From positions 1,302,001-1,366,000 of the forward strand of contig NZ_CP103300.1 of NCBI RefSeq assembly GCF_025562755.1: a DNA stretch of 64,000 nt, in the 5' to 3' direction. A model generated the notes under the pieces. The model was given only the letters and a program-made list of their open reading frames with translations, ran no database searches and was not told where the DNA came from. The position numbers were made by a program, and so were the translations under genes. Shown here piece after piece: positions 36,658-46,440 of this stretch (position 1 is the stretch's first letter; each line of letters begins with the position of its first letter). The DNA is from Endozoicomonas euniceicola. GTDB lineage: Bacteria; Pseudomonadota; Gammaproteobacteria; Pseudomonadales; Endozoicomonadaceae.

Positions 36658-38838
36658 ATGTCAGATCACCAGTTGATTAATCAGCTCGCCGGGCTGTGCG
36701 GTATTTCCAGTGAATACCTGGATGCCGATGGATTGCCGGTTACTATTACCCCTGAAAATAAAATCCCGCCCTTACAGGCCATGGGCTTTGATTCAGGCAG
36801 TAAGCAGTCCATTAAAAAAGCCATTGAACAGAAACTCAGCGAGAAGTGGCAGCAAACGATTCCTGCTGTTGCCGTACTGCACCAGGACAAGCCTTTTGCC
36901 ATCGATATTCGCCTGTCTGAAAAAAAGCTGCCTGAACAGTTTAAAATTACCGTTACCCTGGAATACGGCGAAGTTCGTATTTTCCGGCGTGAACTGAACG
37001 ACCTAACGATTATTGAAAAGGGCAAAACCGGCAAAGACCCTAAGGTCTGCCTGTCACTGCCCCTGCCTGCTGACCTGCCTCTGGGCTATCACCAGCTGGA
37101 AGTTGAAGGTATCGGTTCAACCTGTTCTTTAATCGTGGCTCCGGAAACCTGCTATGAACCGGAAGCCCTGATAAAGGGTGGAAAAATCTGGGGTTCTGGT
37201 ATCCAGTTGTATTCTGTTCGCTCCAAAAACAACTGGGGCATGGGCGACTACCGGGACCTGAACGATATGGTCAGCCAGCTGGCCGATAACGGTGCTGACT
37301 TTGTAGGTCTGAACCCGGTGCATGCCCTGTACGCCGACAACCCACTGCACTGCTCACCTTATAGCCCATCCAGCCGTACTTACAGCAACGTGCTTTACAT
37401 CAACCCTGAACAGGTGCCTGAGTTTAGCGAGTGTGAAGTGGCACGACAGCGCTTTGCTGAAGAAGACTTCCAAAGTCGTCTGTCCGAAGCACAACAGCAG
37501 GATTACGTTGATTATGAAACCGTCGCTTCCCTGAAGTTTGAAATACTGGAAAAGCTATACGACTTCTTCTGCAAGGTACATCTGAAACAGAACACGGATC
37601 GTGCTGCTGCATTCATTGATTACTGTAACGAGAACGGTGAGAGCCTCCGTCAGTTTGCGACGTTTGACGCACTGTTTGAACACTTCCGCAAACAAGACCC
37701 GATGAACTGGGGCTGGCCTTGCTGGCCTCAGGCTTACCAGACGCCAGACACGAAAGAAGTGAAAGCGTTTGTTAAAAAGAATGAAAAGCGAATTCGTTAC
37801 TTTGAATTCCTGCAATGGCTGGCCAGTGAACAGTTTGCTGTCGCCCAGAAAACCGCTACGGACAAAGGCATGATGGTGGGCGTCTACCGCGATCTGGCCG
37901 TCGGCGTTGATCGTGGTGGCGCGGATACCTGGAGCAACCCGAGCCTGTACTGTCTGGATGCCAGCACCGGCGCGCCACCCGATGCCCTTGGGCCACAGGG
38001 TCAGAACTGGGGGCTGCCGCCGTTTAATCCGATGGTTCTGCAAGAACAGAAGTACGAGCCATTTATCCGCATGATTCGCAATAACATGCGCGACTGTGGC
38101 GCACTGCGTATTGACCATGCCATGGGGCTGTTCCGTCTGTGGTGGTGCCCGAACGGCAAGAGCGCCGCTTATGGCGCTTATGTTCACTATCCTCTGCAGG
38201 ACCTGCTGGGCATTATAAAACTGGAAAGCCGTCGTCTGAATTGTCTGGTGTTTGGTGAGGACCTGGGTACCGTTCCAAAGGAAATCGAAGCAGCCCTGCC
38301 ACCAGCGCGCCTCTATTCAAGCCTTAATGGTATTCACCTGCAGGAAGGCGACCGCTATCCAATGCCCGACACGTACAAACCCCGGGCCATGGCAAACCTG
38401 ACCTGTCACGATACACCGCCACTGAAAGGATGGTGGGAAGAGAAGGACCTTGACGTTGCGAACGGTCTGGGCATCTTTGATGATGAGCGTACCCATAAAG
38501 AACGCATCGACCGGGAATACACCCGCAAAGCCGTTGTGAATACGCTGGCAATGATCGGTGAGCTGCCTTATGGCATTAACCCTCACGCAGAGAATAGCCC
38601 GGCCTTCAGTCGTGAGTTGATGGAGCGCTTTACCTACTATCTGGCACTGGCCAGCTCCCAGATCACCAATGTACAGCTGGAAGACTGCATGATGATCAAC
38701 ACGTCGGTTAATGTCCCCGGCACCAGCACCGAGTACCCGAACTGGCGTCGTCGTTTAACGGAGAACCTTGACGAGTTTTTTGCTAAAGAAGACAACCGTC
38801 GTTTCTTCCATAACATTTCCCAGTGTCGTAAGGCGTAA
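36658..38838 (+). CDS. malQ: 4-alpha-glucanotransferase (amylomaltase) MalQ, copy 1
   Basis: 726 residues (E. coli 694), GH77. It disproportionates maltodextrins, releasing glucose and building longer chains for GlgP. Seen: N-terminal family-specific beta domain (1-160), KIWGSGIQLYSVRS, NPVHALYADNPLHCSPYSPSSR, the nucleophile loop RIDHAMGLFRLWWCP, acid/base GEDLGTVP, and the stabilising Asp in LTCHDTPPLKGWW. The last reads HDTPPL where copy 2 has HDIPTL, the more usual Thr being lost. Last gene of the first operon. Confidence 0.95.
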   Translation: MSDHQLINQLAGLCGISSEYLDADGLPVTITPENKIPPLQAMGFDSGSKQSIKKAIEQKLSEKWQQTIPAVAVLHQDKPFAIDIRLSEKKLPEQFKITVTLEYGEVRIFRRELNDLTIIEKGKTGKDPKVCLSLPLPADLPLGYHQLEVEGIGSTCSLIVAPETCYEPEALIKGGKIWGSGIQLYSVRSKNNWGMGDYRDLNDMVSQLADNGADFVGLNPVHALYADNPLHCSPYSPSSRTYSNVLYINPEQVPEFSECEVARQRFAEEDFQSRLSEAQQQDYVDYETVASLKFEILEKLYDFFCKVHLKQNTDRAAAFIDYCNENGESLRQFATFDALFEHFRKQDPMNWGWPCWPQAYQTPDTKEVKAFVKKNEKRIRYFEFLQWLASEQFAVAQKTATDKGMMVGVYRDLAVGVDRGGADTWSNPSLYCLDASTGAPPDALGPQGQNWGLPPFNPMVLQEQKYEPFIRMIRNNMRDCGALRIDHAMGLFRLWWCPNGKSAAYGAYVHYPLQDLLGIIKLESRRLNCLVFGEDLGTVPKEIEAALPPARLYSSLNGIHLQEGDRYPMPDTYKPRAMANLTCHDTPPLKGWWEEKDLDVANGLGIFDDERTHKERIDREYTRKAVVNTLAMIGELPYGINPHAENSPAFSRELMERFTYYLALASSQITNVQLEDCMMINTSVNVPGTSTEYPNWRRRLTENLDEFFAKEDNRRFFHNISQCRKA

Positions 38839-38859
38839 AAACTTACACAAAAAGAACCA

Positions 38860-38891
38860 GATACCCTGTGCCAAAAGTCGCGCAGGGTATC
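38860..38891 (+). terminator. terminator after malQ1
   Basis: GATACCCTG and CAGGGTATC arms with a 14-base loop, then ATTTT, about 20 bases past the malQ1 stop. Confidence 0.65.
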
Positions 38892-39023
38892 ATTTTAAAA
38901 ACGTCCGCAATCCAGCAATGGAATAAACGACTGTATTTTTTATAACACCCGGCCTTCCCTGGAAACCATAAAACAAATTTTCCAGCCGATATCTCCAGTA
39001 CTTTTCCCACAAGAAACTATATT

Positions 39024-39037
39024 TGTAAAGGTTTACA
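39024..39037. promoter_or_regulatory. LacI-type operator-like box upstream of malE2
   Basis: TGTAAAGGTTTACA, palindromic except for the two central bases, 159 bases before the malE2 start. Same form as the boxes upstream of glgP and malE1. Confidence 0.6.
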
Positions 39038-39195
39038 ACAGTCCCTGACCCAAATCCCCTTAAATCCTGTTTCTGGTCTGAGGTTCGCTCTCTGAGTCAT
39101 AGCACTATCTGGCCGTTACGAGCTTTCGGTAATCTGACGGCTGTATCAGAGAATACGCTGGAAAAAGGGCGCATTATTGTCTGGAGTTTTGACAG

Positions 39196-40446
39196 ATGAT
39201 CAAACAACTTGCCAACACAGTGACTAAAACACTCGCCAGCCCAATGGCCGTTGCGGCTCTTGCCAGGAAAACTCTCACCGCCGCAACGATAGCTGTGAGC
39301 ATGACAATAGGGGCGTCGACAGCCCAGGCTTTCAGTGACGATGAGCTGGTTCTGTGGGTTGGGGGCGATAAGGCATACAAGGGTATACGGGAAATAGGCA
39401 AAATCTTTGAAGAAGATACCGGCATCAAGGTCAAAGTAGAAATCCCGGAAAACCTGACCGACCGTTTCCAGCAGTCAGCGGCATCGGGCAGTGGGCCAGA
39501 CATTCTGTTCTGGGCTCACGACCGCTTTGGCGAGTGGGCGCAAAGCGGCCTTTTAGCTCCGCTCAAGCCATCCTCCCCTTTTAAGCGAGAAGTCGCTGAC
39601 CTTGGCTGGGATGCCGTATCGGTAAACAATAAAGTCTATGGTTACCCCATTTCAATGGAAGCCATCAGCCTGATCTACAACAAGAAAATACTGTCCGAGC
39701 CACCAAAAGCCTATGAAGAAATGTTTACCCTGGACACCCGGTTGAAAAAGGCCAACAAGGACATGACCACTATTATGTGGGATCAGGTACAACCGTATTT
39801 CACCATGCCCATGCTGGCAGCCGATGGGGGTTATGTCTTCAAGAAAACCGCAACGGGTTACGATGTCAAAAACACGGGCGTTAATAATAAAGGTGCCATG
39901 GCCGGGGCAAAGATGCTGACCGACCTGATTGATAAAAAGGTTCTGCCCAAGGGGGTTGATTACGGTGTTATGGAGTCCACTTTTAACAAGGGCAAAAGTG
40001 CCATGATGATCAGCGGCCCCTGGTCCTGGGCCAACCTGGAAAAAAGTGGTATCGATTATGGGGTCGCGCCCCTGCCCAGCATCAACGGCCAGCGTTCAAA
40101 AGCCTTTGTCGGTGTCTGGAGTGCTGCCCTGAATAACGCCAGTCCAAATAAGGCGCTGGCTAAAGAGTTTCTGGAAAACTACCTGCTGATTGACGACGGA
40201 CTGCGTACGATGAATAAAGATGTGCCACTCGGTGCCGTTGCCAACAAATCCTATATGAAAGAGCTGCAAAAAGACCCTCGCATCAGCGCCACTTACGATA
40301 ACGCCATGAACGGGATGATAATGCCTAACGTTCCCGAGATGGGCAAATTCTGGTCTGCCATGGAAGCTGCGTTGAAGAACATCACCAGCGGACGCCAGGG
40401 CTATAAAGAAGCACTGAATGACGCAGCCAAACGTATCGTCGACTAA
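39196..40446 (+). CDS. malE: maltose/maltodextrin periplasmic binding protein, copy 2
   Basis: 416 residues, paralogue of 31647-32825. The signal peptide is long (about 45 residues, cleavage after AQA) with a positively charged N-region. Mature part FSDDELVLWVGGDKAYKGI, GPDILFWAHDRFGEWAQSGL, MISGPWSWANL, PNVPEMGKFWSAMEAAL. The binding segments are kept with small changes (Phe for Leu and Tyr), so ligand preference could differ slightly. It opens the second five-gene operon. Confidence 0.95.
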   Translation: MIKQLANTVTKTLASPMAVAALARKTLTAATIAVSMTIGASTAQAFSDDELVLWVGGDKAYKGIREIGKIFEEDTGIKVKVEIPENLTDRFQQSAASGSGPDILFWAHDRFGEWAQSGLLAPLKPSSPFKREVADLGWDAVSVNNKVYGYPISMEAISLIYNKKILSEPPKAYEEMFTLDTRLKKANKDMTTIMWDQVQPYFTMPMLAADGGYVFKKTATGYDVKNTGVNNKGAMAGAKMLTDLIDKKVLPKGVDYGVMESTFNKGKSAMMISGPWSWANLEKSGIDYGVAPLPSINGQRSKAFVGVWSAALNNASPNKALAKEFLENYLLIDDGLRTMNKDVPLGAVANKSYMKELQKDPRISATYDNAMNGMIMPNVPEMGKFWSAMEAALKNITSGRQGYKEALNDAAKRIVD

Positions 40447-40547
40447 TCTACTGTCCAGTGAGTCTGTTCAGTCTCACTTATAAGACTACTGTCGTTGTTT
40501 TGGGCAGTCAGAACAACGACACCCCAGAGTTCAGGAGGCTTGCCGTT

Positions 40548-42089
40548 ATGGAGGCTATCAGCTCTGCCGGAAATAAGTCCGGCAACCCTGGCAGATGGGT
40601 CGCATTGGGGCTGCTTGCCGCTATAGACCTGACCCTGCTGTATGGTGTCACCATCATGTATGCCAACGGTGAAACGGCTTTTGCCTTGCTGGTGCTACTG
40701 ATTATTACCACCGGCACCTGGGTCTTTATCAGCCATAAGGGCTATTCTTACCGCTATGTTTATCCGGCGTTGCTGGGCGTTTCGGTCTTTATTGTCTTTC
40801 CCCTGCTTTATACGGTGAATGTCGCTTTCACCAATTACAGTTCAAGCAATCTTCTCCCCCTTGAGCGGGTAAAAGCCATTCACAGGGCACAAACTTACAA
40901 AACGCCCGGAGAGTCTTATAGCTTCAAAGTCTGGCAGCAGGGCGAAAACTATCAGTTGCTGTTCATCAGCAACAGAGACACCGATAAACATCTTCTTAGC
41001 ACGCCCTTCGGTGAATTAACCGAGCCGACAGAAGTGACAGCCCGGCTATCGTCTGCACTGCCTGACGGCAAGGAACTGGCTTTTCGCGACACCATCAAGA
41101 TTCGTCATATCCTGAAACTGATCACCATCGTTTTGCCAGACGGTGGTTCGTTATCAATGGCCAGTCTGCGAGAGTTTGGCCCTCAGGCCAGAATATACGA
41201 CGAGGGCCCTAATGATACACTGATCGACAGTCGCAACGGTGGCATTCTCACCCCGGACATGACCACCGGCTACTATGTTGACAATAGCGGCGAACAGATT
41301 GGTCCGGGCTTTACGGTATTCAACGGCTGGAACAACTTTATCAGGGTTATCGCAGACCCTGGCATTCAGGGACCGTTTCTGCAGATATTTACCTGGACCC
41401 TGACTTTTTCAGCACTCAGTGTTCTGTTCACCCTGATTATTGGCCTGCTGATGGCCTGCCTTGTGCAGTGGGAACCGCTCGGGGGCAATGGCGTCTATCG
41501 CCTGCTGCTGATTCTGCCTTACGCTGTCCCTGCATTTATCTCTATCCTGATTTTCCGGGGTCTGTTTAACCAGAACTTTGGTGAGATCAACATGCTGCTG
41601 AACATGCTGTTCGGCATTCAGCCAGAGTGGTTCAGCAATGGTTTCCTTGCCAAGACAATGGTGCTGATCGTTAATACCTGGCTGGGTTATCCCTATATGA
41701 TGATCCTTTGTATCGGGTTGCTGAAGTCCATTCCTGACGACCTCTATGAAGCATCGGCCATTGACGGGGCCACTCCGATACAAAACCTGTTCAAAATCAC
41801 CCTTCCGCTGATCATCAAACCATTAATTCCACTGCTGATTGCCAGCTTTGCTTTCAACTTTAACAACCTGGTGCTGATCGCCCTGCTGACCGACGGCGCG
41901 CCCAATATCATTGGTGCCACCACACCAGCGGGGGCCACGGACCTTTTGGTCAGTTATACCTTCCGTATCGCCTTTGGTCAGTACGGGCAGGATTACGGTC
42001 TGGCATCAGCCATTGCCAGCTTTATCTTCCTGATGGTCGGGGTTATCGCCTGGATCAACCTCAAAGCCACAAGACGGTTCACTGGGTAA
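40548..42089 (+). CDS. malF: maltose ABC transporter permease MalF, copy 2
   Basis: 513 residues, paralogue of 32895-34430. Same plan: three N-terminal membrane segments, a long periplasmic loop (the least conserved part between copies), and five C-terminal segments with EAA loop DLYEASAIDGATPIQNL. The start is ATG 40548 with AGGAGG 11 bases upstream; an in-frame GTG at 40458 would add 30 non-family residues. Confidence 0.94.
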   Translation: MEAISSAGNKSGNPGRWVALGLLAAIDLTLLYGVTIMYANGETAFALLVLLIITTGTWVFISHKGYSYRYVYPALLGVSVFIVFPLLYTVNVAFTNYSSSNLLPLERVKAIHRAQTYKTPGESYSFKVWQQGENYQLLFISNRDTDKHLLSTPFGELTEPTEVTARLSSALPDGKELAFRDTIKIRHILKLITIVLPDGGSLSMASLREFGPQARIYDEGPNDTLIDSRNGGILTPDMTTGYYVDNSGEQIGPGFTVFNGWNNFIRVIADPGIQGPFLQIFTWTLTFSALSVLFTLIIGLLMACLVQWEPLGGNGVYRLLLILPYAVPAFISILIFRGLFNQNFGEINMLLNMLFGIQPEWFSNGFLAKTMVLIVNTWLGYPYMMILCIGLLKSIPDDLYEASAIDGATPIQNLFKITLPLIIKPLIPLLIASFAFNFNNLVLIALLTDGAPNIIGATTPAGATDLLVSYTFRIAFGQYGQDYGLASAIASFIFLMVGVIAWINLKATRRFTG

Positions 42090-42107
42090 GGAAAGTAGGT
42101 AAAAAGC

Positions 42108-42995
42108 ATGATTGTTCAACCAAGAAACCTGAAGTACCGGGTATGGGTCACAAGAGTCTTTATGATTCTTTTCCTGTGCCTGATTATGTTCCCGTTCCTG
42201 ATGATTATCTCCGTCTCATTCCGGTCCGGCAACTTTGCCACGGGCGACCTGATTCCGAGCAACCCCAGTCTTGAGCACTGGTATCTGGCGTTTGGTATTC
42301 CATGGGAAAACGCGGATGGTTCCGTCACTCCCCCCCCTTTTCCGGTGCTGTTATGGTTGTGGAACTCTATTAAAGTGTCGTTTGTTTCGACCGTACTGAT
42401 TCTTCTGCTATCCACCACCGGAGCCTATGCCTTTGCCCGGCTACGCTTCAAATTTAAAGAGCATATGCTGACTGCCATGATGATTCTGCAAATGTTTCCG
42501 GCGGTACTGGCACTGGTGGCGATTTACTCGCTGTTTGACAAGCTGGGAAATTATATTCCCTGGCTGGGGCTGGACAGCCTTGGGTCAGTCACTGTCGCCT
42601 ACCTTGGCGGGTTGGCACTGCATATCTGGCTGATTAAAGGCTATTTCGAAACCATCGACCAATCCCTTGAAGAGGCAGCCGCCATTGACGGAGCAACGCC
42701 CTGGCAGGCATTCCGGTATGTACTCCTGCCCTTGTCCGTTCCCATACTGGCCGTCGTCTTTATTCTTGCCTTTATCACCAGCATTGCTGAATACCCTGTG
42801 GCGTCTGTACTGCTGCAAAGTATGGACAACCTGACCCTGGCCGTTGGCTCCAGACAGTATCTGAATCCCCAGAACTATCTCTGGGGTGACTTTGCGGCAG
42901 CAGCGGTGTTATCCGGCTTGCCGATATCGATCATCTTCCTGCTCTGTCAGCGCTGGATTGTTGGAGGGCTTACAGCAGGTGGTGTGAAAGGTTAA
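42108..42995 (+). CDS. malG: maltose ABC transporter permease MalG, copy 2
   Basis: 295 residues, close paralogue of 34433-35323, with identical start RNLKYRVW and end GGLTAGGVKG. EAA loop EEAAAIDGATPWQAFRYVLLP. AAGGAAAG upstream; 18 bases after malF2. Confidence 0.95.
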   Translation: MIVQPRNLKYRVWVTRVFMILFLCLIMFPFLMIISVSFRSGNFATGDLIPSNPSLEHWYLAFGIPWENADGSVTPPPFPVLLWLWNSIKVSFVSTVLILLLSTTGAYAFARLRFKFKEHMLTAMMILQMFPAVLALVAIYSLFDKLGNYIPWLGLDSLGSVTVAYLGGLALHIWLIKGYFETIDQSLEEAAAIDGATPWQAFRYVLLPLSVPILAVVFILAFITSIAEYPVASVLLQSMDNLTLAVGSRQYLNPQNYLWGDFAAAAVLSGLPISIIFLLCQRWIVGGLTAGGVKG

Positions 42996-43047
42996 ACCGT
43001 CCCTGACACAGGTAATCAGTAACCGGTAACCGTTAGCGGAAACAGAC

Positions 43048-44181
43048 ATGGCAGAAGTAAAACTTGTTAATATTTCCAAGAGCTACGATCAGGGTAAAAC
43101 CTGGGTGATCAAAGACGTCAATCTTAATATAACCAATGGGCAGTTCATCGCTTTTGTGGGGCCTTCCGGCTGTGGCAAATCCACCCTGCTCAGGATGGTT
43201 TGCGGGTTAGAAGAGATCAGTGCCGGTGAAATGTTTATTGCCGGGGAGCGTGTTAATGAAATGCCACCTAATGAACGACGGGTAGGCATGGTATTCCAGT
43301 CTTACGCGCTTTACCCTCACATGAGCGTTGAAGAAAACATGGCATTCGGGCTGAAGCTGGTAAAAGCCGATAAAGCCCTGATCAACGAACGCGTACAGGA
43401 AGCCGCTAAAATTCTGCAACTGGAAGCTTTACTGGAACGCAAGCCTAAAGCCATGTCAGGTGGTCAACGACAGCGGGTTGCCATTGGCCGGTCTATTGTT
43501 CAGCACCCGCGGGTATTCCTGTTTGATGAGCCACTGTCCAATCTGGACGTTGCCCTCAGGGTGCAAATGCGGCAGGAACTGTCCCGGTTACATACCCGGC
43601 TGAAGACAACGTCCATCTATGTCACCCACGATCAGGTGGAAGCCATGACACTGGCAGACCAGATCGTGGTGCTGAGTCCCTTGCAGCCAGGCGCCAAAAC
43701 CAACCTTGAGCAGGTGGGTAAGCCACTGGAGCTATACCACCATCCCGCCAACATGTTTGTGGCAGGCTTTATTGGTTCGCCTAAAATGAACTTTTTCGAT
43801 GGCTTTATCGAAAAAGTCGGTAAAAAACAGACCATCATCAAACTCACCACCGGAGAAATACTCCAGGCCAATGCCAATACAGAAAAGGCGAAAGCCGGAG
43901 ACCGTGTGGTTCTGGGTATTCGCCCGGAAGATGCCCTGGCAGAAACCGATGAAGGCAACGCCGTGGAAGGTAAAGTAGAGGCTCTGGAACGGCTGGGTGC
44001 TGAGTCATTTATCTATATGACCCATGACACTATTCGGGAACACTTCATTGTGCGCGTAGAAGATTCCCGCCACAGGTCAGAAGGAACCAAAATGAAAATA
44101 GAGCTTCCTGTGCATTTTTGTCATCTGTTTGATGCGGATGGCAAAGCCTTCCGTCGTACTCAAGCCCCGGAAGTCGATTAG
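43048..44181 (+). CDS. malK: maltose ABC transporter ATPase MalK, copy 2
   Basis: 377 residues, same length as copy 1. Walker A GPSGCGKSTLL, signature MSGGQRQRVAIGRS, Walker B VFLFDEPLSNLD, switch YVTHDQVEAM all intact. Regulatory domain retained. The two copies differ mainly in the C-terminal domain, where MalK contacts regulators. Confidence 0.96.
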   Translation: MAEVKLVNISKSYDQGKTWVIKDVNLNITNGQFIAFVGPSGCGKSTLLRMVCGLEEISAGEMFIAGERVNEMPPNERRVGMVFQSYALYPHMSVEENMAFGLKLVKADKALINERVQEAAKILQLEALLERKPKAMSGGQRQRVAIGRSIVQHPRVFLFDEPLSNLDVALRVQMRQELSRLHTRLKTTSIYVTHDQVEAMTLADQIVVLSPLQPGAKTNLEQVGKPLELYHHPANMFVAGFIGSPKMNFFDGFIEKVGKKQTIIKLTTGEILQANANTEKAKAGDRVVLGIRPEDALAETDEGNAVEGKVEALERLGAESFIYMTHDTIREHFIVRVEDSRHRSEGTKMKIELPVHFCHLFDADGKAFRRTQAPEVD

Positions 44182-44193
44182 GAAGGAGCAAAT

Positions 44194-46395
44194 ATGACCA
44201 TTTCAACCCCGCCCGACCAGCCACTGGTTGAACAGCTCGCGGCCCTGAGTGGCGTCTGTGGCGATTATGACGACTGGGCCGGTCGCCCGGTCAGTGTGCC
44301 AACGAAACTGAAGATTCCCATTCTGCAGGCCATGGGTTTTGATCTCAGCGATAACGACACGACCAGGGCCGCCATTGACCACTACCAGCAACAACAGTGG
44401 GAGCACCTTGTTGCGCCGGTCAACGTCGTTCATCAGGGGCAACCGTTTACCATTGGCATGTATGTACCGGAAAACCGGTTAAGTAACTCATTTAAAGGCG
44501 AGTTCGAGCTAGAAAGCGGCCGTCGTCGTTCAATTTCCGTCAAAGCTGACGCTCTGGAAGTACTCGACAGACAATCCTTTCATGACAGAGAGCTGGTAAA
44601 ACTGTCTCTGAAGCTACCGGAAGACCTGCCCACAGGCTACCACCGTCTGACATTGAAAAACCGGAACCTGGAAGCCATCAGCCTGATTATTGTGGCACCC
44701 ACTGCCTGCTATGAACCTGAATCGTTGCAGCAGGGGCATAAAATCTGGGGTTCTGCGATACAGCTTTATACCCTGCGTACTGATCACGACTGGGGAATAG
44801 GCGACTTCAGTAGTCTGAAACAACTGGCGGAGAAGCTGGCGGATCAGGGGGCTCATATTGTCGGGCTTAATCCGATCCATTCGCTGTACCCTGCCGACCC
44901 CTTACACGCCAGCCCCTACAGTCCTTCAAGCCGGAACTTTATCAACCCGCTGTATCTGGACGTAACGGCTATTCCTGAATTCGCTGATTCCACTGACGCT
45001 CAGACTCTGGTTAATGACTCTGATTTCCAGAGGGCGATTACCAGTGTCCGCAGGGCGGAATACGTGGATTATGAACAGGTTGCCGCGTTGAAATTCAAAG
45101 TGCTGACACTGCTCTATAAAGAGTTTCAGCACAACCATATCAAAACCGGATCACCACGGGGCAAAGCCTTCCTGAACTTCTGCGATATTCGCGGTGCCAG
45201 CCTTGACCGGCATGCCACCTATGAAGCCCTTTACGCATACTTCAAACAGCTGGATATTATGAACTGGGGCTGGCCCAGCTGGCCCGATGACTACCAGATG
45301 CCAGACTCAGAGGCTGTCAAAACGTTCAGTGAACAGAGCAGGGATGCCATTGACTATTACAAATATCTGCAATGGCTGTCTGAAATACAGCTGGCAGATG
45401 CCCAGAAATCCGCTCTCGACGCTGGCATGCAGGTGGGCATTTACCGGGACCTGGCGGTGGGCGTTGACCGGGGTGGTGCCGATGTCTGGAGCAATCGCAC
45501 TGTTTATTGTCTCGATGCCAGTGTCGGAGCACCACCCGATGGTGTCGCGCCCCAGGGGCAAAACTGGGGACTGCCGCCGTTTAATCCGGTCACCCTGAAG
45601 CAACAGCATTACGCCCCCTTTATTGAAATGGTGCGATCTAACATGAGCCATTGCGGCGCGCTGCGCATTGACCATGTGATGGGGCTATTACGTCTCTGGT
45701 GGTGTCCTAAAGATAAGACCGCAGACTTTGGTGTTTACACGTATTACCCTCTGAATGATCTGCTGGGCATCATTAAACTGGAAAGTCAGCGTCGTGAATG
45801 CCTGGTATTCGGTGAAGACCTCGGCACGGTACCGCCGGAAATTGAAGCCAGCCTGCCGCCAGCCAGATGCTATTCCAATGAAGTGGTGCTGTTCTCCTGT
45901 GAAGGGGATCGCTTTCTGTCACCCGGAGAGTTCAAGCCGATGGCTCTGACCTGTATTTCCAATCACGATATCCCTACGCTCAAGGCGTGGTGGAATTGCA
46001 TTGATCTGGATTTACGACACGAGCTGGATATTTATAATGCTGAAAAAACCAAAGCGGAAAAGCAGGCAAGGCATCAGGATAAAATGGCGTTGATCCATAC
46101 CCTGATTGATATTAATGAACGTCCCTGGGGTATGAATCCGGATCATATATCGACACTGGGTTACACCAGAGACGTAATGGAAAAGCTGCACTACTATCTG
46201 GCTAAGACCACATCCAGAATAGTGGTATTGCAACTGGAAGATGTCTTGCAGATTCAATCACCGGTCAATATTCCCGGCACCAGCTTCGAGTACCCGAACT
46301 GGCAAAGAAAGTTGACCGAAACCCTGGAAAGCCTGTTTGCCGATGAAAGCAATCAGGCGCTGTTCAAAAATATCTGCAATATTCGTCAGGCCTGA
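44194..46395 (+). CDS. malQ: 4-alpha-glucanotransferase MalQ, copy 2
   Basis: 733 residues, GH77, paralogue of 36658-38838. Nucleophile loop RIDHVMGLLRLWWCP, acid/base GEDLGTVPPEIE, stabilising Asp in SNHDIPTLKAWW. AAGGAG upstream; only 12 bases after malK2. This copy keeps the common Thr after HDIP. It is followed by a bidirectional terminator. Confidence 0.95.
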   Translation: MTISTPPDQPLVEQLAALSGVCGDYDDWAGRPVSVPTKLKIPILQAMGFDLSDNDTTRAAIDHYQQQQWEHLVAPVNVVHQGQPFTIGMYVPENRLSNSFKGEFELESGRRRSISVKADALEVLDRQSFHDRELVKLSLKLPEDLPTGYHRLTLKNRNLEAISLIIVAPTACYEPESLQQGHKIWGSAIQLYTLRTDHDWGIGDFSSLKQLAEKLADQGAHIVGLNPIHSLYPADPLHASPYSPSSRNFINPLYLDVTAIPEFADSTDAQTLVNDSDFQRAITSVRRAEYVDYEQVAALKFKVLTLLYKEFQHNHIKTGSPRGKAFLNFCDIRGASLDRHATYEALYAYFKQLDIMNWGWPSWPDDYQMPDSEAVKTFSEQSRDAIDYYKYLQWLSEIQLADAQKSALDAGMQVGIYRDLAVGVDRGGADVWSNRTVYCLDASVGAPPDGVAPQGQNWGLPPFNPVTLKQQHYAPFIEMVRSNMSHCGALRIDHVMGLLRLWWCPKDKTADFGVYTYYPLNDLLGIIKLESQRRECLVFGEDLGTVPPEIEASLPPARCYSNEVVLFSCEGDRFLSPGEFKPMALTCISNHDIPTLKAWWNCIDLDLRHELDIYNAEKTKAEKQARHQDKMALIHTLIDINERPWGMNPDHISTLGYTRDVMEKLHYYLAKTTSRIVVLQLEDVLQIQSPVNIPGTSFEYPNWQRKLTETLESLFADESNQALFKNICNIRQA

Positions 46396-46406
46396 AACGG
46401 AAAAAT

Positions 46407-46434
46407 CGTCGTTCCCGCGAAGATGGGAACGACG
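46407..46434. terminator. bidirectional hairpin between malQ2 and malM
   Basis: 10-bp arms CGTCGTTCCC/GGGAACGACG around an 8-base loop, between convergent genes. The sequence resembles the widespread CGTCATTCCCGCGAA-type small intergenic repeats; A-rich on the left side gives a T-run for the minus-strand transcript. Confidence 0.75.
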
Positions 46435-46440
46435 GCTCCC

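Larger units (their letters stand above)
38839..39195. other. intergenic region between the two mal operons
   Basis: 357 bases with no gene: a terminator after malQ1 (38860-38891) and an operator-like box (39024-39037) ahead of malE2. So the second operon appears to have its own promoter. Confidence 0.6.
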
